A stretch of DNA of 26,408 nt from WHSV01 sp050693975 (GTDB lineage: Bacteria; Actinomycetota; CADDZG01; WHSQ01), in contig JBOGWV010000209.1 in the NCBI GenBank assembly GCA_050693975.1, positions 1 to 26,408 of the forward strand. The letters are read 5' to 3'. The notes beneath the pieces were generated by a model. It saw only the letters and a program-made list of their open reading frames with translations. It searched no databases and was not told the origin of the DNA. Shown one piece after another: positions 6,821 through 14,314 of this stretch (position 1 is its first letter; each line of letters starts with the position of its first letter). A program made the translations under genes and the position numbers.

Positions 6821-7336
6821 CTACTCCGCGGTCACCTCGATCTCGTCGATTACGGGTGGATCGTACGACGAGTGGTTCGGTTGCGCGGCCTCGACCGCCA
6901 GTGTGTGGGTTCCGCTCGGAATCTCGACGGTGAGCACTTCCTTGACCTGCATGGAATCAAGCTCGTTGTCGATGTACACGTGCATGTCGCCAAGCTCCTC
7001 CGGCGCAAGCTCCCCCGGGTCGACCCGGTACTCGATCTCGATCTCTTGGTTCGCGGGAACCACGTCACCCTCAGAGGGTGACGTTATCTCGACCGTCGCA
7101 CCGCCCGGCGAGACACCGGATCCATCCGCCACGGGCTGGGATGTGCTCTGCTGATCACCTCCCGCGACGAAGGCGAACACTCCCGCCCCGAGCCCGAAAA
7201 CCACGAGTAGGACGCTCACCACCGGCTTCACGGCCTTTTGGAAGAAGAAGACGATTCCGAGAATCGCCATGACCGCGGCAAGAAGTAACAGCTCGATATC
7301 CGGCCCCCCCGTACCCAGGGTATGAGCGAGAACCAC
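6821..7336 (-). CDS. Two-helix membrane protein with outer beta domain, copper cassette
   Basis: This 171-residue protein is not assigned to a known family. It begins VVLAHTLGTGGPD, followed by two membrane helices (about 14-29 and 37-57) and an outside domain of about 95 residues. That domain opens with ITSPSEGDVVPANQ and contains MHVYIDNE and SGTHTLAVEAAQPNHSSY, a pattern recalling DUF4399-like beta sandwiches. The GTG at 7336 is preferred over the TTG at 7351, because AAGGAG lies 5 nt before the GTG while the TTG sits inside that site's upstream sequence. A perfect 23-nt palindrome (7062-7084) lies within the coding sequence. It follows the 10-TM gene by 25 nt and precedes the His-rich gene by 9 nt. 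Confidence 0.8.
   Translation of the reverse strand: MVLAHTLGTGGPDIELLLLAAVMAILGIVFFFQKAVKPVVSVLLVVFGLGAGVFAFVAGGDQQSTSQPVADGSGVSPGGATVEITSPSEGDVVPANQEIEIEYRVDPGELAPEELGDMHVYIDNELDSMQVKEVLTVEIPSGTHTLAVEAAQPNHSSYDPPVIDEIEVTAE
7062..7084. repeat. Perfect 23-nt inverted repeat inside a cassette gene
   Basis: Arms ACGTCACCCTC (7062-7072) and GAGGGTGACGT (7074-7084) are exact reverse complements around one central base. The repeat encodes TSPSEGDV of the 2-TM protein. It could form a strong mRNA hairpin or be an operator; either is speculative. Confidence 0.8.
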
Positions 7337-7341
7337 TACCT

Positions 7342-7347
7342 CTCCTT
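7342..7347 (-). promoter_or_regulatory. Ribosome binding site of the two-helix membrane protein gene
   Basis: AAGGAG on the minus strand lies 5 nt before the GTG at 7336 and decides that start over the TTG at 7351. Confidence 0.65.
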
Positions 7348-7361
7348 TCAACTCCAGCTCC

Positions 7362-8702
7362 TCATCTGACCAGCGGTTGCGAGAGCAGCCACAGCGTCGT
7401 GATGGTGAAGATGGACATCAATACAGTGAGCGCGTACTGGCTGCGGACGGCCGCTCGATGGGAACGGCCCAATCTCACCGCCGTTCGGTGCGCCGCCAGC
7501 ACTCCGAGGATATGACCACCTACGATCAATGCGATCTCGAGGAACCACACCAGAGCGGGCGAAGGAAAGTACCCCTGCAACAGAGTCCCGGTGCCCAGCA
7601 GGTTCCATCCCCGGCCGAAGGGGTCTGACAGCCCTCGCAACAGCAGAGGAACCCCGGTCATCACGAGGGGCGTGTTGTGGGCCAGCACGTAGGCGATCCC
7701 GATGGGGATCAACGACCAGCCGAAACGACGTGCGACGCCGTCAAAGCTCATGCGCTCCTCGATGAAGCGCTGCGACGCCCACACGGTAAGCATGAAGGGA
7801 AGAAGGAACAACAGCGAGAAGGCCGCCAGCGCGACGGAGTCGACCAGCATGTCGTTGGCGCCGCCGAGGCCGACCGCGTCTCGAAAATCGGTCCACCCCA
7901 CGGTCTCGCGAACGTTGTCGAGCGTCGTGGACGCGAGGAGCACGAACACGGCCGCGTACAGTCCGCGCGGCATGGGGCGATCCTCGTCCGGCGACCGGAT
8001 CCACCCGCGGTAGTAGAGGCCGTCGGCGCGCAACTCGAGGGGAGCCAGGCGTTCCGCGAAGCCGAACAGGATCGCAAGAGGGTCGACCAGGTCGAATGTC
8101 GGGCCAAGCGACGCACGAAAGCTCAAGACGAACAGCGTGTAGAGGAGTAGAGCAACGACGATGAAGAAGGAGTCGAAGCCGACTCCCGACACCAACTCGA
8201 ACCAGAACAACAGGTAGATGGAAAGAGGCGCGAGCCACCACAGCTTCTCCGCCCGGCGCGCGGCGGAAGCTTCCCGCGGGGTGGTGCTCGACCCTCTCGT
8301 CACTTGATCGTCCACTCGGTAGATGCGTTCGAGCGTCGCCCACGGATCCGCGCGCCGCCAGGTGCCGGCCACGATGGTTCCCGCCGCAACCGTGCCGACC
8401 ACGAGCCCCACCCAGAACAACAAGGATGCGAGACCGAAGCCCTCATCACCCCCGAACACTCCGGACACCACCGTGAGCAGCAGGAAGAACACGCCTATCA
8501 AGGTCAAGAGGCGGGACGCGACCAGTGCGAACGTGTCGTCCGCGATCCGCTTGACCGGCCGCGCCGAGCCGGTGTCTCGAACCAGCGCGCGCAGCAGGAA
8601 GGAAGCAGCGACGGTCGCGGCGGCACCGCTCAGGTAGAGCCACAGCGGAATCGGGGATTGGTACACCCGGCCCACGCCATGGGCCAGGATGATCTCGGGC
8701 AC
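7362..8702 (-). CDS. Polytopic membrane protein (about 10 TM), distantly FedB-like
   Basis: This 446-residue integral membrane protein has about ten hydrophobic helices and no enzyme motif I can name. The start PEIILAHGVGRVYQSPIPLWLYL and the short motif WRRADPWATL recall actinobacterial proteins annotated as fenitrothion hydrolase FedB-like; that annotation is from memory, and the true function is unknown. Two conserved-looking stretches are DLVDPLAILFGFAE and YVLAHNTPLVMTGVP. The GTG start shares its first base with the TAG stop of the CopC-like gene (TAGTG), so translation is coupled; no clear ribosome site is present. The position within a copper cassette suggests a channel or partner for CopC, but this is inference. 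Confidence 0.85.
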   Translation of the reverse strand: MPEIILAHGVGRVYQSPIPLWLYLSGAAATVAASFLLRALVRDTGSARPVKRIADDTFALVASRLLTLIGVFFLLLTVVSGVFGGDEGFGLASLLFWVGLVVGTVAAGTIVAGTWRRADPWATLERIYRVDDQVTRGSSTTPREASAARRAEKLWWLAPLSIYLLFWFELVSGVGFDSFFIVVALLLYTLFVLSFRASLGPTFDLVDPLAILFGFAERLAPLELRADGLYYRGWIRSPDEDRPMPRGLYAAVFVLLASTTLDNVRETVGWTDFRDAVGLGGANDMLVDSVALAAFSLLFLLPFMLTVWASQRFIEERMSFDGVARRFGWSLIPIGIAYVLAHNTPLVMTGVPLLLRGLSDPFGRGWNLLGTGTLLQGYFPSPALVWFLEIALIVGGHILGVLAAHRTAVRLGRSHRAAVRSQYALTVLMSIFTITTLWLLSQPLVR

Positions 8703-9295
8703 TAAGTGGTCTTGGCCCTTACGAAGGCTGCCGCCCCGAGCACCGCAACCGCCCCCACCACCACCGGGATCACCGGGAAGCCTCCGTCATCCGAGTCCGA
8801 CGCCGGGGTCCCGGCGACGCGCTCGGCGTCGTCTTCCGGCTCGGTCGTAACTCCGGTGTCGCCGGTCGCCGATTCAGTGGGAGCAGGTGTGTTGTTAGTC
8901 GATCCCGCTTCATCGTTGCAGGCTGCAGTGCCGTCAACGGTGAAGGTCCAGCTACCGTCGCTAGGGTGTCCATCCGCCGCCGACACGATCTGGTACGCGG
9001 CCCTCCACTTGCCCGGCTGTCCCGCCTCGAGGTGAGCGATCAGCTCGTTGCCCTTGACGGTGACGTGAGATGCGACGTTGCGGCCGCATCCGTCGGTGAC
9101 CTCGAACAGGGAACCGTCGGTGGGGGGTTCGCTCAGATCGACGGTAACGATCGCCGGCGCCGCGGTGAGAGACGCGTTCTTCTTGGGATCGGTCTTCACG
9201 GTCTCGCCGTGGGCGAACGCGGCGCCGGCGCCAAGGCACAGCATCCCGGCGGCCAGCACGACCGACCCGATGGTTCTGACAATCAATTGACTCAC
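8702..9295 (-). CDS. CopC-like copper-binding protein with C-terminal membrane anchor
   Basis: This 197-residue protein starts with a signal peptide ending GAAFA-H. After cleavage H29 becomes N-terminal, and with D108 and H110 in SAADGHPSDGSWTF it makes up the Cu(II) brace typical of CopC. C70 and C133 could form a disulfide. An acidic Thr/Ser-rich linker (about 135-170) leads to one membrane helix (FPVIPVVVGAVAVLGAAAFV) and a short basic tail. The GTG at 9295 is chosen because AAGGAAGG lies 3 nt upstream (core AAGGA at 6 nt) and it gives a normal signal peptide; another GTG at 9316 has no ribosome site. It starts 21 nt after the thpR stop, so it may be read from the cinA-thpR transcript. It is the first gene of the cassette. 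Confidence 0.93.
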   Translation of the reverse strand: MSQLIVRTIGSVVLAAGMLCLGAGAAFAHGETVKTDPKKNASLTAAPAIVTVDLSEPPTDGSLFEVTDGCGRNVASHVTVKGNELIAHLEAGQPGKWRAAYQIVSAADGHPSDGSWTFTVDGTAACNDEAGSTNNTPAPTESATGDTGVTTEPEDDAERVAGTPASDSDDGGFPVIPVVVGAVAVLGAAAFVRAKTT

Positions 9296-9298
9296 TAA

Positions 9299-9306
9299 CC
9301 TTCCTT
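9299..9306 (-). promoter_or_regulatory. Ribosome binding site of the CopC-like gene
   Basis: AAGGAAGG on the minus strand lies just before the GTG at 9295 and decides it over the GTG at 9316. Confidence 0.65.
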
Positions 9307-9316
9307 GGTGGCCCAC

Positions 9317-9889
9317 TTAGCCCTCTTGCCCCAGTGGATATGTCCTTAGTACCTCGTACCGGGCCCCTTGAGGATGCAGGTAGCTGCGGTATAGGGCAAG
9401 GTGGTTGACGACAAATGGGGCCGTACCCGCATCAAATGGTTCGGTAACCAGGGCGGAAACGGATGCCGGACGCTTGAGGCGGGCCAGGGTGAGGTGCGGC
9501 GAAAAAGCCCTCGACTCGGGCTCGAATCCCAGCGGCGCCAGCGCCTCGTCGGTGGCGGCCGCCAGGCTGGAAAGCAGACCGGCGGGGTCGTCGAGACCCA
9601 CCCAGAGAACCCTCGCCCTGCGCTCTGAGGGAAAGGCCCCGAGCCCGGCGAGGCTCAGGGAAGCGGCCCCATGCGAGCGGCCGACGGGCTCGAGCGCGGC
9701 GGAGACCTCGTCCAAGCGAGGGGCGTCAACCCCACCGAGAAACTTGAGCGTCACGTGCTGGTTCTCGGGCTTCGTCCAACGAGCGGCCTCGAGCAGCGAC
9801 CGGCGCGGGGCGACGGTTGCGGCCAGCCTCTCGAGCTGCTCGGTGGGGACGTCCACGGCAACGAAGAGCCTGAGCCGCTCGTCGGGCAT
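9317..9889 (-). CDS. thpR: RNA 2',3'-cyclic phosphodiesterase (LigT/2H family)
   Basis: This 190-residue enzyme of the 2H phosphoesterase superfamily opens 2',3'-cyclic phosphates on RNA ends and can also join 2'-5' RNA ends in vitro. The two catalytic H-x-T motifs are intact: H45-V-T47 in NQHVTLKFLG and H132-L-T134 in SPHLTLARLK. Length and layout are normal for the family, starting RLFVAVDVP. The ATG at 9889 lies 9 nt after the cinA stop with no clear ribosome site, which suggests coupled translation. cinA, ligT/thpR and recA stand together in several bacterial groups; here recA is displaced. Its physiological RNA target is not known. Confidence 0.95.
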   Translation of the reverse strand: MPDERLRLFVAVDVPTEQLERLAATVAPRRSLLEAARWTKPENQHVTLKFLGGVDAPRLDEVSAALEPVGRSHGAASLSLAGLGAFPSERRARVLWVGLDDPAGLLSSLAAATDEALAPLGFEPESRAFSPHLTLARLKRPASVSALVTEPFDAGTAPFVVNHLALYRSYLHPQGARYEVLRTYPLGQEG

Positions 9890-9898
9890 CGCCGGCGG

Positions 9899-11134
9899 TC
9901 AGCTCGATTCCAGGATCATGCGCCGGGCGAGGTCCAGGGCCGAGTTCCCCGCGACGGCTCGCATGTTCGACCGGTTGCCGTAACCCCGAACGAAGCGCGC
10001 CTCGCTGCGACCGTCAACGTACGCACCCACGAAGATCGTGCCGGGCTCCTTGCCCTCCTGCTTCGCCGGCCCGGCCACGCCGGTCGTGGACACCCCGACG
10101 TCGGCATCGAAGCGTTTGGCTGCGGCCTCGGCTAGAGCTGCTGCGCATTCCGCGCTGACGGCACCGTGCTCGGAGAGAATCTCGGGGTCGACTCCCGCGA
10201 CGTCGCGCTTGGCCTCGGTGGAATAACAGACGAGCGAGCCGACGAAGAAATCGCTGGCCCCCTCGACCTCCGTGAGGGTGGCGCCGAGCAGCCCGCCCGT
10301 CAGCGACTCGGCAGTGGCAACCCTAAGCCCGCGCCCGCGTGCCAGCGAAGAAAACACCCCCGCGACCGTGTCTTCGCCGGGCTCGAGAGCCTTGTCGCCG
10401 AGCCTCTGCCTGATGGCGGTCTCGACCGGGCGGATGAGCTCCTGAGCCTCGGGCTCGGTTTCGGCCTTCGCCGTGATACGGACGCGCGCCGTGCCACCTC
10501 CGGCGAGAAACGCAACGGTGGGATTGTTCTGGGCCTGCACGATGTCGTCGATGGCATGGGCCAGGGCGGACTCGCCAAGTCCCACCGTGAGCACGTGACG
10601 GCTGACCGTGACCGAGTCGCCGGCACGGGCACCGAGAACCGGGAGTACGGTCTTGGCCATCATGGCCTCCATCTCCCAGGGAACCCCGGGAAGGCAGAAC
10701 ACGATCGCACCGCGCTCCTCGACGTAGAAGCCGGGGGCCGTGCCCTCCGGCTCTATCGGCGTGGCGCCCTCCGGCAGGTCCGCCTGCTTCAGGTTCGACT
10801 CCGGCATCGGACGGGAGCGGCCCTCGAAGAAACTCCGAATCAATCCCGCCAGCCGTTCGTCGCGTATCAGCGGGCGACCCACGGCGGCCGCGACCGCCTC
10901 GGCCGTGATGTCGTCCGATGTGGGGCCGAGGCCCCCGGTGACGACCACGGCATCGGAGCGTCTCAGTGCGGCCGCGATTATGGTCTTTATCCGCTCGAGG
11001 TTGTCGCCGACCGCGGTGTGAAAGTAGACGTCGACGCCGATCGTCGCAAGGGCGGTGGATATCTTCTGAGCGTTCGTGTTTGCGATCTGGCCCAGCAGCA
11101 GCTCGGTGCCGATGCCGATTACCTCAGCCCTCAA
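9899..11134 (-). CDS. cinA: CinA, NMN amidohydrolase / competence-damage protein
   Basis: This is a full-length 411-residue two-domain protein. The N-terminal MoaB/MogA-like domain (residues 1 to about 170; GDNLERI, TGGLGPTSDDIT at 66-77, FCLPGVPWEM) is linked in the family to ADP-ribose pyrophosphatase activity. The C-terminal domain (about 255-411) is a PncC-type nicotinamide mononucleotide deamidase with catalytic S277 in ATAESLTGG, followed by GVSTTGVAGP and GTIFVG. It recycles pyridine nucleotides. The TTG start is taken because AGGGG stands 7 nt upstream and the protein then begins at the usual place (RAEVIGIGTELLLG). It is divergent from the second isomerase-family gene and heads the cinA-thpR unit. 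The symbol rests on the full two-domain build. Confidence 0.97.
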   Translation of the reverse strand: MRAEVIGIGTELLLGQIANTNAQKISTALATIGVDVYFHTAVGDNLERIKTIIAAALRRSDAVVVTGGLGPTSDDITAEAVAAAVGRPLIRDERLAGLIRSFFEGRSRPMPESNLKQADLPEGATPIEPEGTAPGFYVEERGAIVFCLPGVPWEMEAMMAKTVLPVLGARAGDSVTVSRHVLTVGLGESALAHAIDDIVQAQNNPTVAFLAGGGTARVRITAKAETEPEAQELIRPVETAIRQRLGDKALEPGEDTVAGVFSSLARGRGLRVATAESLTGGLLGATLTEVEGASDFFVGSLVCYSTEAKRDVAGVDPEILSEHGAVSAECAAALAEAAAKRFDADVGVSTTGVAGPAKQEGKEPGTIFVGAYVDGRSEARFVRGYGNRSNMRAVAGNSALDLARRMILESS

Positions 11135-11202
11135 GTTTCGACCCCTGGTTTCATCGAACCGAGCGTACCCGGAGCGGCGCGTTGAGGGGGCTCGGCCCCT
11201 TC

Positions 11203-11208
11203 TAGGAT
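11203..11208 (+). promoter_or_regulatory. -10 box of a second leaderless promoter
   Basis: TAGGAT ends 7 nt before the ATG at 11216. TTGAGG at 11182-11187 could be a -35 with a short 15-nt spacer. There is no Shine-Dalgarno, so the transcript would begin at the ATG. The box overlaps another ATG at 11207, which argues against that earlier start. Confidence 0.55.
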
Positions 11209-11215
11209 GAGCGCC

Positions 11216-12061
11216 ATGCTACGCGCCGCCGCCCCGCTAAACGTGCTGCCGGTGATGGAGCAGGAGCGCGCCGAGTTCGAGCGCTTTCTCGGATCGCTCA
11301 CCGCAGAGGACCTCGATACGCCAACCGTCTGCGAGGGCTGGACCGTCGGCGACATCGCCGTTCATCTCCTCGGCGGCGAGCTCTCGTTCCTGGCTCGAAA
11401 CCGCGACCACAAAGAGGGCGCGTTCGTGGATCGCCCCGAAGGCTGGGACGACTTCGTGAGTGGGCTCGACGCACTCAACGAACGCTGGGTCGAAGCCGGA
11501 CGTTTTCTCAGCGCGCGCCTTCTAGCCGAGCTCCTCGCGGTCACCGGACGGATGACGTCGGAGTTCCTTGCCGAGGTTGATTCCAAAGCCGCCGGCGAGG
11601 TCGTGTCTTGGGCGGGGCCCGACCCGGCCCCCTGGTGGCTGGTTGGAGCGCGGGAGTTCACGGAGCGATGGGTGCACCATCAGCAGATACGCGACGCTCT
11701 CGAACGCCCCGGTTTGAACGGCCCCAGTTTCGTGGCTCCCATCCTCGCCACCGCGATGCATGGCGTGCCGCCCGCGTACCTCGAGGTCGACGCTCCTCAG
11801 GAGACGACGGTCGCCATCGACGTCACCGGCCGCGCCGGGTTCAGCTGGGCCGTTCGCCGGGACGCGGAGAGTTGGAATCTCTACGAGGGATTGAGCCGGG
11901 AGGCGACGACACGGCTCACGCTCGACCAGGAAACCGCCTGGCGCTTCCTAATGCGGATGGCGACCCAGGCGGACACGAGGCCGAAGGTAGCGATCGAGGG
12001 TGACCCGGCCTACGCGGAGCCGTTCTTCAACGCGGTGTCCGCACTCGTGCACCGGGCCTGA
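11216..12061 (+). CDS. Maleylpyruvate isomerase family protein (second paralogue)
   Basis: This 281-residue member of the mycothiol-dependent MDMPI/TIGR03083 family is longer than the paralogue at 943. The signature VCEGWTVGDIAVHLLGGE near the start provides the first His ligand, and RWVHHQQIRDALERPG about residue 155 the second pair. The C-terminal 80 residues look like the SCP2-like/MDMPI_C part that closes the active site. The ATG at 11216 is preferred over that at 11207, because TAGGAT forms a -10 box 7 nt before it and overlaps the earlier ATG. It is divergent from cinA, and its end converges with rimO with a 46-nt gap. The substrate is unknown. Mycobacteria and relatives usually have pgsA in this neighbourhood; none is seen. 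Confidence 0.87.
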   Translation: MLRAAAPLNVLPVMEQERAEFERFLGSLTAEDLDTPTVCEGWTVGDIAVHLLGGELSFLARNRDHKEGAFVDRPEGWDDFVSGLDALNERWVEAGRFLSARLLAELLAVTGRMTSEFLAEVDSKAAGEVVSWAGPDPAPWWLVGAREFTERWVHHQQIRDALERPGLNGPSFVAPILATAMHGVPPAYLEVDAPQETTVAIDVTGRAGFSWAVRRDAESWNLYEGLSREATTRLTLDQETAWRFLMRMATQADTRPKVAIEGDPAYAEPFFNAVSALVHRA

Positions 12062-12107
12062 CTTCTGCTACAAGGACGTGGCTGAGCGACGGATGGGTCG
12101 CAGATCT

Positions 12108-13460
12108 CTAGGACTCGAGCTTGCCCACGAGGTCGGCCCCGATCGCGTCGGTAATGAGCACGTCGACGTAGTCGCCCACATGGAGATGTGCGTCGGACGT
12201 AAAGGTGATCTCGCCGTCTATTTCGGGGGCCTCTCGTTGAGAGCGCCCCACCCAGGTTCCCTCGCCGATATCGAAGCGCTCGACAAGCACCTCGAAACGA
12301 CTGCCGACCAACGAGCGCGCGCGCCGCTCCATGGTTCGGTCCGCGGCTCCCTGGACGCGCTCGCTGCGCTCGCGCGCGACCTCGGGCTCGATTTGATCGG
12401 GCAGGTCGAAGCTGCGGGTGCCCTGCTCTTGACTGAAAGTGAACACGCCGACCCAGTCGAGATCGGTGTCGGACACGAACGACTCGACCGCGGCCGCGTG
12501 CGCGTCGGTCTCGCCGGGGAAGCCCATGATGAACGTCGAACGAATGCCGGCGAGAGGATCGGCGGTGCGAATGCGATCGATCATCGACTCGAAGCGGTCG
12601 CGTCCGCCCCACCGGCCCATGCCCTTCAGCACCGGAGGCGCGACATGCTGAAGCGAGAGATCGAAGTAGCTCACGATGATCTCGGAGTCGAGAATCGAGT
12701 CGATCAGTTCGTCGGTCACTCCTTGCGGATGGAGGTACATCAGCCGAATGCGCTTGAGCCCGTCGATGCGTTCGAGCCGCTTCAGAAGTGTCGACATGCT
12801 GCCCTCGTTTGAATGGCGGCCCCACATGACCGAGTCCTGGCTGACGAGCGAGAGCTCGGTCACACCCATCTCGACGAGGTGGCGCGCCTCGGCTTCGATC
12901 GTGGAGGCATCGCGCGATCGGAACTTGCCGCGCATCAAGGGGATGGCGCAGAAGGTGCAGCCGCGGTCGCAGCCCTCGGCGATCTTGACATAGGCCCACG
13001 GTGCGCGGCCGAAGCGAAGCCGCGGGCTCGCCGCGATCGTCGCGTCCCACCAAGCCGGGTCGAAGCGCGTGCCCGGCTCTCCGTGAATCCGTTCGGTGAG
13101 CGTGCCCGCCGCGACGCCGTTCACGATCTCGGAGATGCGGGGGTAGGCGGCGAAATCCACGAACGCGTCGACCTCGGGCAACGATTCGTCCAGTTCGTGC
13201 GCCGATCGGGCCACCAGGCACCCGGTCAAGATCAGGCCCCTCAGCCCTGCGGTGTCCTTCAGCTCGGCCAGCTCGAGCGTCTCCTCCACGGTCTCACGGC
13301 GGGCGGGATCGATGAAACCGCAGGTGTTGACTAGCACCACGTCGGCGCCGTCCAGGTCGTCAGAAACCTCGTGACCCCGGGCCGCAAGCAGCCCTCCGAG
13401 GCCCTCGGAGTCGATGGCGTTCTTCGGACAGCCGAGCGTGACGATGGAGACCTTGGCCAT
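12108..13460 (-). CDS. rimO: Ribosomal protein S12 methylthiotransferase RimO
   Basis: RimO adds a methylthio group to the conserved aspartate of ribosomal protein S12, using two [4Fe-4S] clusters and S-adenosylmethionine. The 450-residue protein shows the N-terminal UPF0004 domain with cluster cysteines C11 (LGCPKN), C47 (VNTCGF) and C81 (LTGC). The radical-SAM domain has C164-x3-C168-x2-C171 in EGCDRGCTFCAIP, and a C-terminal TRAM domain (about 385-450) ends it. LGCPKN and the IAEGCDR context favour RimO over MiaB. The ATG at 13460 lies 16 nt after the stop of the rodZ-like gene, so the two are probably co-transcribed. The upstream ribosome site is weak. Confidence 0.96.
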   Translation of the reverse strand: MAKVSIVTLGCPKNAIDSEGLGGLLAARGHEVSDDLDGADVVLVNTCGFIDPARRETVEETLELAELKDTAGLRGLILTGCLVARSAHELDESLPEVDAFVDFAAYPRISEIVNGVAAGTLTERIHGEPGTRFDPAWWDATIAASPRLRFGRAPWAYVKIAEGCDRGCTFCAIPLMRGKFRSRDASTIEAEARHLVEMGVTELSLVSQDSVMWGRHSNEGSMSTLLKRLERIDGLKRIRLMYLHPQGVTDELIDSILDSEIIVSYFDLSLQHVAPPVLKGMGRWGGRDRFESMIDRIRTADPLAGIRSTFIMGFPGETDAHAAAVESFVSDTDLDWVGVFTFSQEQGTRSFDLPDQIEPEVARERSERVQGAADRTMERRARSLVGSRFEVLVERFDIGEGTWVGRSQREAPEIDGEITFTSDAHLHVGDYVDVLITDAIGADLVGKLES

Positions 13461-13476
13461 GGAATCGAGACTTCGG

Positions 13477-14259
13477 CTAGAAGGTGTCGATGTCTTCGGG
13501 CAACTTCAACGTCACGACATCGGCCCCGCCCGGGCTTCCGATGTTCTGACCGTTGACGATCAGTTCCACACTCGCGGGAAGGCCGAGGACGATGTCCATG
13601 GAATCCTCTGCATCGAACGTCACCGACTCGCCTGCCGGGAGCGTTTCCGAATAGATGTTCTCGCCGTCCGCGGTTACGTCCATCCAGCAGTCGCCGTTCG
13701 CCGCGACCACTTCGAGCTCGATGCCCTCTGCGAGTGCCACCGTTGGATCCTCTTCCTCGGTGGGAGTGGTGGTTGGCGATGGCGGTGGCGTCGTCGACTC
13801 CGCGGGTTCGGGCGAAGGCTCGTCCTCTGCGACGTTGCCGGTGTCGTTTGCCGGCGCGCGCGGTTCTTCGGGTGCGTTCACGATCCCCACGACCGCGAGT
13901 GCCACCAGCGTGACCGCGGCGAGAACAGCTGCCAGCGTCCAGCTATTCAGTGGCCGGCGCTGTCGAGGGACCGACTTGGCCCTCGTTTCGAGCGCCGCGA
14001 TCGCCGTCGTGTCGGCTCGATTGCGCCCGAACTTGCGATCGAACTCGTCGATCAGCGGCTCCTCGTTGACGCGCAGGAAGCGAGCGTAGGTGCGGAGGAA
14101 GCCGCGAACGTAAGCGGGCGCGAGGAAGTCGAACTCGTCGGACTCCATTCGCATCAGGTAGTCCGGTCGTATACGGGTCTGCTCTGCGGCCCTGTCGATA
14201 CTGACCCGGCGGCGTCGTCGGGCGTCTCGCAGGTACGCACCCATGGAACTCTCGGACAC
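13477..14259 (-). CDS. RodZ-like helix-turn-helix membrane protein (DUF4115)
   Basis: This 260-residue protein has the RodZ build: a cytoplasmic helix-turn-helix domain (about 7-75, GAYLRDARRRRRVSIDRAAE through FLRTYARFL), a basic stretch (RQRRPLNSW), one membrane helix (about 106-124), a Pro/Thr/Ser/Glu-rich linker and an outer DUF4115 beta domain (about 180-255). RodZ proteins link the cell-shape machinery to the membrane; the function in Actinomycetota lacking MreB is unclear. The GTG at 14259 is favoured because AAGGAG lies 8 nt upstream; a GTG three codons earlier overlaps that ribosome site. A good -10 box TATACT lies 56 nt upstream. It sits between ftsK and rimO, a common actinobacterial order. 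Confidence 0.9.
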   Translation of the reverse strand: MSESSMGAYLRDARRRRRVSIDRAAEQTRIRPDYLMRMESDEFDFLAPAYVRGFLRTYARFLRVNEEPLIDEFDRKFGRNRADTTAIAALETRAKSVPRQRRPLNSWTLAAVLAAVTLVALAVVGIVNAPEEPRAPANDTGNVAEDEPSPEPAESTTPPPSPTTTPTEEEDPTVALAEGIELEVVAANGDCWMDVTADGENIYSETLPAGESVTFDAEDSMDIVLGLPASVELIVNGQNIGSPGGADVVTLKLPEDIDTF

Positions 14260-14267
14260 GGACGTCA

Positions 14268-14273
14268 CTCCTT
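14268..14273 (-). promoter_or_regulatory. Ribosome binding site of the rodZ-like gene
   Basis: AAGGAG on the minus strand stands 8 nt before the GTG at 14259. It overlaps the alternative GTG at 14268 and so argues against that start. Confidence 0.6.
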
Positions 14274-14314
14274 GCGACCGCGTAGCCGGTCGCGTGGTTT
14301 TTACTCGAACAGAC

